64,000 bases of DNA from contig JAZSIU010000019.1 of assembly GCA_045533955.1 (NCBI GenBank), forward strand, positions 1-64,000, given 5' to 3'. This stretch comes from HGM04593 sp045533955 (GTDB lineage Bacteria > Bacteroidota > Bacteroidia > Bacteroidales > Bacteroidaceae). The position numbers were made by a program, and so were the translations under genes. Positions 58,296-64,000 of this stretch are shown here, in pieces; the first letter of the stretch is position 1, and every line of letters begins with the position of its first letter. The notes under the pieces are model-generated. The model was not told the origin of the DNA. It saw only the letters and a program-made list of their open reading frames with translations, and made no database searches.

Positions 58296-60257
58296 TTATG
58301 CGTCGATTTTTGCTTTGTGGGCGTTGGTCTCGATAAATTCGCGGCGGGGGCCGACGTCATCGCCCATAAGCATCGAGAAGATGCGGTCGGCGTCCTGAGC
58401 GTCGCGCACGGTTACCTGTTTCAGCGTGCGTGTCTCGGGGTTCATTGTGGTTGTCCACAACTGCTCGGGGTTCATCTCACCAAGACCTTTGTAACGCTGT
58501 ATCTTGATGTCTTTCTCGTTGCCGCCGGCAAATTCCTCGACAAAGGCGCGCTTTGCTTCGTCGTTGTAGCAGTAGCGGCTAATCTTGCCTTTTGTGCACT
58601 GATACAAGGGGGGCTGGGCCATATAAAGGTGGCCGCCTTCGATGAGCTCGGGCATATAGCGGTAGAAGAGTGTCATAATGAGTGTGCCGATGTGTGCTCC
58701 ATCGACGTCGGCATCGGCCATTATGATTACTTTGTGGTAGCGCAGTTTCTCGATATTGGCTTTTTTGCTGTCCTCGGGGTCGAGGCCGAAGCGTACGCCT
58801 AGTGCTTGGATTATGTTGTTGACCTCGTCGCTTTCAAAGGCTTTATGCCACATTACTTTTTCGACGTTCAGAATCTTACCGCGCAGGGGGAGAATGGCTT
58901 GGAAACTGTTCTTGCGCCCTTGCTTGGCTGAACCACCGGCCGAGTCTCCCTCGACGAGGAATAGCTCGCAGTTGGCGGGGTTTCTGTCGGAGCAGTCGGC
59001 CAGCTTGCCGGGCATTCCGCAACCGCCCATAGGGCTCTTACGCTGGACGCTCTCGCGGGCTTTGCGGGCTGCGATGCGTGCCGTGGCGGCAAGGATTACT
59101 TTATCGACTATCATCTTGGCCTCTTTGGGGTGCTCCTCGAGGTAGTAGGCGAGGGCCTCGCCTACGGCTTGGTCAACGGCGCCGGTTACTTCGTTGTTGC
59201 CCAATTTGGTCTTTGTCTGGCCCTCGAACTGTGGCTCGGGTACTTTAACTGATATGACGGCTGTGAGGCCTTCGCGGAAGTCCTCGCCCGAGATTTCGAC
59301 TTTGGCCTTTTCGAGGGCTTTGGTGTCGTCGGCGTATTTTTTGAGGGTGCGGGTAAGGGCGCGGCGGAAGCCTGCAAGGTGTGTTCCGCCCTCTATTGTG
59401 TTGATGTTGTTGACGTAGGAGTGTACATTCTCGCTGTATCCGTCGTTGTATATGATGGCTGCTTCGATGGGGATGCCTTGCTTTTCGGTGTTAAGGTATA
59501 TTACGTCGCCTATAAGGGGATTACGCGATTGGTCGATGTAACGGACAAATTCCTTAAGACCTTCGGTCGAGTGGAAAGTGTCGCGTTTGTACGAGCCGTC
59601 GGAATCGGTCTCGCGCATATCGCATAGGGTGATGGTTATTCCTGCGTTCAGGAAGGCAAGTTCGCGCAGACGGGTGGCCAAAATCTCGTATTTGTACTCT
59701 GTTACGACGAATATGGTGTCGTCGGGCTGGAAGGTCTGACGAGTACCGCGGATTGAGGTCTCACCGGTGCAGTGTACTTGGTCGAGGGGCTTGCCGCACG
59801 AGTAATTTTGCTCGTAGTGCTTGCCGTCGCGGAATACCTCGGATTTCATATGTTTCGAGAGGGCGTTCACGCAGGATACGCCCACGCCGTGCAGGCCGCC
59901 CGATACTTTGTATGAGTCTTTGTTGAATTTACCTCCGGCGTGAAGCACGGTCATTACTACCTCAAGGGCCGACCTATTCTCTTTCTCGTGCATATCGACG
60001 GGAATGCCTCGGCCGTTGTCTTGAACGGTGATTGAGTTGCCGGGGTTTATTGTTACTTCGATGTGGGTACAGTATCCGGCCATTGCTTCGTCGATTGCAT
60101 TGTCGACTACCTCGTAAACAAGGTGGTGCAGACCCTTTTCGCTTATGTCGCCAATGTACATTGCAGGGCGTTTGCGCACTGCCTCGAGGCCCTCGAGAAC
60201 CTGAATGCTGTCGGCAGAATAATTGGCTGCCTGATTGTTCTTTATTTCTTCACTCAT
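58296..60257 (-). CDS. gyrB: DNA gyrase subunit B
   Basis: GyrB is the ATPase subunit of gyrase, which introduces negative supercoils. The 653 residues match the short (non-inserted) type found in Bacteroidetes. The N-terminal GHKL motifs include EAVRKRPAMYIGD, VVDNAIDEA, DNGRGIPVDMHEKENRSALE and GGLHGVGVSCVNALS. The TOPRIM domain has ELFLVEGDSAGGSAKQGR and MADADVDGAHI, and the C-terminus contains IQRYKGLGEMNPEQLW. The gyrA gene is not in the window. It has its own promoter and terminator. Confidence 0.98.
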   Translation of the reverse strand: MSEEIKNNQAANYSADSIQVLEGLEAVRKRPAMYIGDISEKGLHHLVYEVVDNAIDEAMAGYCTHIEVTINPGNSITVQDNGRGIPVDMHEKENRSALEVVMTVLHAGGKFNKDSYKVSGGLHGVGVSCVNALSKHMKSEVFRDGKHYEQNYSCGKPLDQVHCTGETSIRGTRQTFQPDDTIFVVTEYKYEILATRLRELAFLNAGITITLCDMRETDSDGSYKRDTFHSTEGLKEFVRYIDQSRNPLIGDVIYLNTEKQGIPIEAAIIYNDGYSENVHSYVNNINTIEGGTHLAGFRRALTRTLKKYADDTKALEKAKVEISGEDFREGLTAVISVKVPEPQFEGQTKTKLGNNEVTGAVDQAVGEALAYYLEEHPKEAKMIVDKVILAATARIAARKARESVQRKSPMGGCGMPGKLADCSDRNPANCELFLVEGDSAGGSAKQGRKNSFQAILPLRGKILNVEKVMWHKAFESDEVNNIIQALGVRFGLDPEDSKKANIEKLRYHKVIIMADADVDGAHIGTLIMTLFYRYMPELIEGGHLYMAQPPLYQCTKGKISRYCYNDEAKRAFVEEFAGGNEKDIKIQRYKGLGEMNPEQLWTTTMNPETRTLKQVTVRDAQDADRIFSMLMGDDVGPRREFIETNAHKAKIDA

Positions 60258-60298
60258 AGGGTGTTATTGTCGCTTTTTTTGTTATCTCATAAACTGAA

Positions 60299-60330
60299 CA
60301 AAATTACAAAAAAAAGGCGGATTGCGCAAG
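60299..60330 (-). promoter_or_regulatory. gyrB promoter
   Basis: On the minus strand TAATTTTG (60306-60299) is an exact -7 box, and CTTG (60330-60327), one base off TTTG, lies 20 bp upstream. It is about 42 bp before the gyrB ATG. Confidence 0.5.
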
Positions 60331-60340
60331 GGCTTTTTCT

Positions 60341-60370
60341 TAAAAAAAGAGCCTCGGCCGAGGCTTTTTG
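60341..60370 (-). terminator. Terminator downstream of rpsT
   Basis: The perfect palindrome AGCCTCGGCCGAGGCT (60350-60365) is flanked by A-tracts and T-tracts, so on the minus strand it is followed by a T-run. It lies 112 bp beyond the rpsT stop, between that gene and the gyrB promoter. Confidence 0.55.
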
Positions 60371-60425
60371 AGCAGGTGCTTGCGCAAGAGTGTTTGCTTG
60401 GGTTGCTGTGGGCATACGACGCAAA

Positions 60426-60447
60426 GGCCGGATGATAGCATCCGGCC
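60426..60447 (-). terminator. GC-rich hairpin after rpsT
   Basis: GGCCGGATG (60426-60434) pairs with CATCCGGCC (60439-60447) with an ATAG loop. It is a strong stem with only a short T-run on the minus strand, so it may protect the rpsT 3' end rather than terminate. Confidence 0.55.
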
Positions 60448-60476
60448 CTGTGTAGGTAAATATATGTTCTTGAAAC

Positions 60477-60731
60477 TTAGGCTAGCTTAGCAATGCTTGC
60501 GCAAAGACCAGACTTGAGGTTGGCTGCCTTGTTCTTGTGGATAAGGCCGCGCTTTGCCATTCTGTCAAGCATTTTCTGTACCTCGGGGAACTTTGCAAGT
60601 GCCTCCTCTTTGTTTGTCATAGCACGCAGGCTGCGTACTGCTGAACGCATATTCTTACCGTAGTAGCGGTTTTGCAGATTTCTTTTCTCTGTCTGACGGA
60701 TTCTTTTGAGTGATGATTTATGGTTTGCCAT
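60477..60731 (-). CDS. rpsT: Ribosomal protein S20
   Basis: The 84-residue primary 16S rRNA-binding protein S20. The start MANHKSSLKRIRQTEKRNLQ, the LHKN-like GLIHKNKAANLKSGL region and the three-helix composition are diagnostic. It lies downstream of tRNA-Glu on the same strand and is probably made from the same promoter. Confidence 0.97.
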   Translation of the reverse strand: MANHKSSLKRIRQTEKRNLQNRYYGKNMRSAVRSLRAMTNKEEALAKFPEVQKMLDRMAKRGLIHKNKAANLKSGLCASIAKLA

Positions 60732-60762
60732 CTCTTCTAATTGTTTTTATCGTTTTTATTTG

Positions 60763-60834
60763 TAGCCCATAGGGGAATCGAACCCCTCTTTCAAGAATGA
60801 AAATCTTGCGTCCTAGCCGATAGACGAATGGGCC
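60763..60834 (-). tRNA. tRNA-Glu (TTC)
   Basis: A 72-nt minus-strand cloverleaf. The acceptor stem GGCCCAT pairs with ATGGGCT (first pair G-U), discriminator A. The anticodon stem CAAGA/TCTTG holds the loop TTTTCAT, anticodon TTC at 60801-60799. The T-arm is GAGGGGTTCGATTCCCCT. CCA is not encoded. It lies 31 bp upstream of rpsT on the same strand. Confidence 0.95.
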
Positions 60835-60893
60835 TTTGTTATGTTTGCTCTGTTGAAGCAATGGTAAAAGCACTTAAAATGCTTTAAGCGGTG

Positions 60894-60925
60894 CAAAGGT
60901 AAAACAAATATTTTGAATAGACAAA
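60894..60925 (-). promoter_or_regulatory. Promoter of tRNA-Glu and rpsT (TTTG-N20-TACCTTTG)
   Basis: On the minus strand TTTG (60925-60922) and TACCTTTG (60901-60894) are exact matches with 20 bp between them, about 60 bp before the tRNA. The gap from here to recO (to 61128) shows no other feature I can support. Confidence 0.65.
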
Positions 60926-61128
60926 GTTTTTTGTTGTTTTTTTTGTTTTTGCATAATATAGGTGTCCGGGCTTTAAAAAGTTGTGCGTAAAAGGGTGCGT
61001 GAGTGCTGCTGTTGTCTTAATTTGTGGCGTGTATTTTAAATGGGTGCTCTGTTTGCGAAAAATTCAATCAAGGTGATGTTTTTTGGCTCTTTGTTTGTAT
61101 TTTAGCGCCGGAAATAGAGAAATGTGGT

Positions 61129-61851
61129 ATGATTGAGAGTATGAATGGAATAGTGCTGCGCACAATTAAGCACAGCGACACTCTTATGGTTGCTGATATT
61201 CTGACGCAGCAGCGCGGCCGATTGTCGTTTCTTGTGCCTTTGTCCAAAGGGCGTCGCTCGGGGGTGCGCAGTGTGCTTTTTCAGCCATTGTCGATGCTCT
61301 CCTTCTCGGCATCTGTGGGACGCAGGGGCTTGTCGCGTCTCTCCGAGGTGCAGCCCTATCTGCTCTATTCGTCTATCCCGTACGACGTTCATAAGTCGGC
61401 GATGGCTCTCTATTTGTCGGAGTTTCTGTGTGCGGTGCTGCGCGAGGAGGGAGAGAATGAGGCGCTCTTTGCTTATCTGGATTATGCGCTTAGTTGGCTG
61501 GACGAGGCGCGCGAGGGGTACAGCGACTTTCACATTGTTTTTTTGTTGCAACTGACCCGCTTCATTGGTATTTTCCCTAATGTCGAGGGGGCGCGTCGGG
61601 GGACTTATTTCGACCTTGCGGCCGGCTGCATTGTGGGCGAGCATCCTATGCACGGGCAGTTTCTTACGCCCGAGGATACGGCCAATTTTATTGAGCTTCT
61701 GAGTGTGGGATTCGATGATATGGGGCGTATGGCGCTTAACAGAAGAGCGCGAGGGCAGTACCTCGCGCTCATAGATAATTATTATCGTCTGCACGTTCCC
61801 GATTTTCCCCGCCTAAGGTCGGCCGAGGTGCTTAGGGAACTTTTCGATTGA
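61129..61851 (+). CDS. recO: DNA repair protein RecO
   Basis: RecO works with RecR to load RecA onto SSB-coated single-stranded DNA. The 240 residues match the Bacteroidetes form. The start at 61129 (MIESMNGIVLRTIKHSDTLM) aligns with the family beginning; earlier in-frame ATGs lead into non-conserved sequence. An N-terminal OB fold (to about 80, GRLSFLVPLSKGRRSG) is followed by a helical domain (SAMALYLSEFLCAVLREEGE, LLQLTRFIGIFPN). Zinc-finger cysteines of some RecO proteins are not present. It is transcribed opposite to its neighbours. Confidence 0.9.
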   Translation: MIESMNGIVLRTIKHSDTLMVADILTQQRGRLSFLVPLSKGRRSGVRSVLFQPLSMLSFSASVGRRGLSRLSEVQPYLLYSSIPYDVHKSAMALYLSEFLCAVLREEGENEALFAYLDYALSWLDEAREGYSDFHIVFLLQLTRFIGIFPNVEGARRGTYFDLAAGCIVGEHPMHGQFLTPEDTANFIELLSVGFDDMGRMALNRRARGQYLALIDNYYRLHVPDFPRLRSAEVLRELFD

Positions 61852-61871
61852 TTGCTTTTAAGGGGCTCTTC

Positions 61872-62321
61872 TTAGGCGAGCAGTCTTTTTACTATTGTAG
61901 ATATTACTCGGCCGTCGGCTTTTCCTGCCAGCTGTTTGGTGGCGGCTCCCATTACTTTGCCCATCTCTTGGGGGGTGCTTGCGCCTAACTCGGCAATGAT
62001 GGTCTTGAGGGCTGCCTCAATCTCTTGCTCGCTCATCTGTGCGGGCAGATATTTTTCCATTACTGCTACTTGTGCGAGCTCTTCCTCGGCAAGGTCGGTG
62101 CGGCCCTGACTTTGGTAGAGTGTGGCCGACTCGCGTCCCTGCTTGACGAGTTTCTGTATAATCTTGATGGCTGCCTCGTCGCTTACTGTGTCGCCCGCGC
62201 CGGGGGCTGTTTTTGCTTCGAGGAGCACTTTTTTTATGTTGCGCAGTGTGGCAAGGGCTATTTTGTCTTTGGCTTTCATTGCCTCTTTTATGTCGTTGCT
62301 GATTTTCTCGTACATTTCCAT
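61872..62321 (-). CDS. GatB/YqeY domain protein
   Basis: A 149-residue protein equal to the C-terminal tRNA-interacting domain of GatB, in stand-alone YqeY form. The start is at 62321 (MEMYEKISNDIKEAMKAKDK); an ATG two codons later is possible. Features: ALATLRNIKKVLLEAK, then DEAAIKIIQKLVKQGRESA, then AVMEKYLPAQMSEQEIE and the C-terminal GKADGRVISTIVKRLL. The role is unknown, and it usually sits next to ftsZ in Bacteroidetes, as here (19 bp downstream). Confidence 0.92.
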   Translation of the reverse strand: MEMYEKISNDIKEAMKAKDKIALATLRNIKKVLLEAKTAPGAGDTVSDEAAIKIIQKLVKQGRESATLYQSQGRTDLAEEELAQVAVMEKYLPAQMSEQEIEAALKTIIAELGASTPQEMGKVMGAATKQLAGKADGRVISTIVKRLLA

Positions 62322-62340
62322 AATTTTTCTTTTTTTGGGG

Positions 62341-63711
62341 TTATTGAATATTCTGTTCCTCGACGGTGGTGTCGGATGGTGTGTTAACGTCGTCGGTGAT
62401 ATTTTCGTTTGCAACTGCTTTAGCTGCTTCGGCGTATGCGCGGAACGATGATTTTAACAGCTCGAGGTCGCGGGTGCTTCGTTTGTAGGTGGGCGAGTTG
62501 TCGATGGCGTTGATAAAATCCTCGTCGTTAATTTCGTCGCCGCTGAAGATATATACTTTGTGCTCTTGCTTGTAGAAGGCTTGTGCCATCTTTTGCAGGC
62601 GTTCGTCCTCTTCGCGTTTCTTCTCTTTTTCTTCGTTAGATAGTTGCTCCTCGGCCTCTATTATGGGTTCCATTCCCGGAATGTTCTTCATTCCGAATCC
62701 TGTGGCAAGCACGGTTACTTTTACCTCGCAGGGCTCGAGTGCAGGGTCTTTGCTTACGCCCCAGATTACCTCGATGTTCTCGTCGGTGAACTGTTTCATA
62801 AAGGTGTCGACCTCTTCGAGCTCTACTACTTTCATTGGGGTGTTGGGGTTGTAGTATATGTTGAAAAGTATCTTTTTAGACTTGTAAATGTCGTTGTCGT
62901 TCAGTAGGGGCGAGTGTAGTGCCTTGTGGAAGGCGTTGGCCACACGTTGGTCGCCCGAGTCGATGCCGTAGCTCATTATTGCGACGCCTCCGTTGTGAAG
63001 TACCTTCTTTACGTCGCGGAAATCGAGGTTGATTTTTCCGCGGGCGGTGATAATCTCGGCGATGCTTTTGGTGGCTGTGGTGAGCACTTCATCAACTTTT
63101 AGGAAGCCGTCCTCGATGTCAAGCTCGGGGTAGATGCTGAGCAGTCGTTGGTTGTTTATCACAAGGAGGGCATCGACGTGCTTGGCAATCTCGGTAACGC
63201 CTTTGAGTGCTTGTTTGATTTTTCCGCCAAGCTCGAAGCGGAAGGGGATTGTTACTATGCCTATGGTGAGCATCCCTTTAGACCTTGCAATCTCGGCAAC
63301 GACGGGGGCTGCTCCTGTGCCTGTGCCGCCGCCCATTCCTGCTGTTACGAAGACCATTTTTGTGCCGTCGTCGAAGAGTTGTTCTATCTGCTCGCGGTTC
63401 TCGAGTGCGGCGGCGCGTGCAACGGCGGGGTCGTTGCCGGCACCGAGGCCCTCGGTGGTCTTTATTCCTAATTGTACCTTTACGGGTATGGGCGAGTTGT
63501 TGAGGGCCTGAATATCGGTGTTGCAGATGGCAAATGATACGTTGTGTACGCCCTGACGGTACATATTCTGTACGGCGTTGCTGCCTCCGCCTCCGACGCC
63601 TATGATTTTTATTATTCGCGGGGCGTCGGTGGGTACGTTGAATCGGTCTATTATGGGGGCGTTCTCGGAGGTTGCGTTGAACGGTATTGTGTTGTTGTTA
63701 TCTTCGTTCAT
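62341..63711 (-). CDS. ftsZ: Cell division protein FtsZ
   Basis: FtsZ is the tubulin-like GTPase that forms the division ring. The 456 residues include KIIGVGGGGSNAVQNMYRQG near residue 35, the tubulin signature GMGGGTGTGAAP near 125, and the T7 synergy-loop segment LDFRDVKKVLHNGG near 230. After the globular domain (to about 345) a charged linker leads to NSPTYKRSTRD, which stands where the conserved membrane-partner-binding peptide lies; it is followed by about 45 more residues ending EEQNIQ. The ftsA 3' end lies 15 bp upstream on the same strand. Confidence 0.97.
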   Translation of the reverse strand: MNEDNNNTIPFNATSENAPIIDRFNVPTDAPRIIKIIGVGGGGSNAVQNMYRQGVHNVSFAICNTDIQALNNSPIPVKVQLGIKTTEGLGAGNDPAVARAAALENREQIEQLFDDGTKMVFVTAGMGGGTGTGAAPVVAEIARSKGMLTIGIVTIPFRFELGGKIKQALKGVTEIAKHVDALLVINNQRLLSIYPELDIEDGFLKVDEVLTTATKSIAEIITARGKINLDFRDVKKVLHNGGVAIMSYGIDSGDQRVANAFHKALHSPLLNDNDIYKSKKILFNIYYNPNTPMKVVELEEVDTFMKQFTDENIEVIWGVSKDPALEPCEVKVTVLATGFGMKNIPGMEPIIEAEEQLSNEEKEKKREEDERLQKMAQAFYKQEHKVYIFSGDEINDEDFINAIDNSPTYKRSTRDLELLKSSFRAYAEAAKAVANENITDDVNTPSDTTVEEQNIQ

Positions 63712-63726
63712 AGTGGTATTCTTTTT

Positions 63727-64000
63727 TTAGTCTCTATCGGTTACATTGTCCTCCTCGTCGTTGGTGGCGTTGTTTACAAAGTCGGTGAGCCAGCTGGGGA
63801 TTTTGAGTTTAGAGGGTTTTTTCTTGGGTGGTGTGGAGGCTTTTGTGGGCTCCTTCTCGGGCTCTTTTGGCTTTTCAATAGGCTTTTCGGGCTCTTTTTC
63901 ATCCGCGGGGGCGGCGGGTGTCTCTACGTGCCCGAAAAGGTCGCTCTGATACTGCTGCGGGGTGGGCATTACTACCTCTTTGCAGCAGTTCTCTTTGCCG
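63727..64000 (-). CDS. ftsA: FtsA, C-terminal part (truncated by window edge)
   Basis: The last 90 codons of a gene that continues beyond position 64000. The segment KENCCKEVV and its position directly before ftsZ identify it as the C-terminal tail of the actin-like division protein FtsA, which anchors FtsZ to the membrane. What is visible is a low-complexity Pro/Glu/Lys linker (EKEPEKPIEKPKEPEKEPTK) followed by a short helix LKIPSWLTDFVNNATND that could be the membrane-targeting amphipathic helix, with an acidic end. The ATPase domain is outside the window. Confidence 0.75.
   Translation of the reverse strand, partial: GKENCCKEVVMPTPQQYQSDLFGHVETPAAPADEKEPEKPIEKPKEPEKEPTKASTPPKKKPSKLKIPSWLTDFVNNATNDEEDNVTDRD

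Noticed and set aside
1..64000. Search for CRISPR arrays, phage genes, transposases and a replication origin
   Set aside because: No regularly spaced repeats, no integrase or transposase frame and no dnaA-box cluster was seen; dnaN and gyrB occur here without dnaA.

Overview
The window reads as chromosomal DNA of a member of the Bacteroidales (phylum Bacteroidota). The evidence is a SusC/SusD pair, lipoproteins carrying BACON, DUF4984, DUF5003 and DUF4458-type modules, a Rho factor with a long disordered insertion, the local order ftsA-ftsZ-yqeY-recO-tRNA(Glu)/rpsT-gyrB, and repeated promoter matches to the Bacteroidetes consensus (TTTG, 19-20 bp, TAnnTTTG) rather than to -35/-10 boxes. I cannot name the family or genus. 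No phage, conjugative element, CRISPR array or complete insertion sequence was seen. Two related short inverted-repeat elements (MITE-like) are present.

Layout. Positions 1-250 hold two structured non-coding inverted-repeat blocks. 253-4181 (minus) is an operon of ruvB, a polysaccharide flippase and a DUF389 membrane protein. 4494-5996 (minus) encodes a secreted alpha/beta hydrolase. 6248-21326 (plus) is a nine-gene, tightly spaced operon: SusC, SusD, DUF4984-like, DUF5003-like, two leucine-rich-repeat lipoproteins, a subtilisin-family protease, a DUF1573 protein and a lipocalin-like lipoprotein. Because it contains a protease and no glycoside hydrolase, it looks like a surface system for protein or peptide capture rather than a glycan locus. 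rho and metG follow. 25944-32923 is a surface-polysaccharide cluster (flippase, three glycosyltransferases, a YfhO-type membrane protein). After it come Xaa-Pro aminopeptidase, a GT-C-like membrane protein and a hidden 59-residue membrane ORF with its own terminator.

36432-39792 holds an M20 deacetylase, prfB, a CYTH triphosphatase and a VanZ-like protein. 40237-44031 encodes a large secreted M60 (mucin-type) metallopeptidase with ricin-like modules. 44170-54460 is largely housekeeping: a DUF3127 OB-fold protein, dnaN, an exonuclease, coaBC fused in frame to a DUF4835 protein, recN, rlmB, a degenerate trypsin-fold/TPR protein and a thioredoxin-like protein. 54517-58000 has tilS, tRNA-Cys and three small proteins. 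58296-64000 (mostly minus) holds gyrB, rpsT, tRNA-Glu, recO (plus), yqeY, ftsZ and the 3' end of ftsA.

Most notable: the CoaBC-DUF4835 fusion with an internal signal peptide, the protease-bearing SusCD operon with five predicted surface lipoproteins, the structured leader downstream of gyrB, the start-of-window hairpin, the two MITE-like copies, and the unlisted 59-residue membrane ORF. All domain assignments come from reading sequence motifs; no database search was run.
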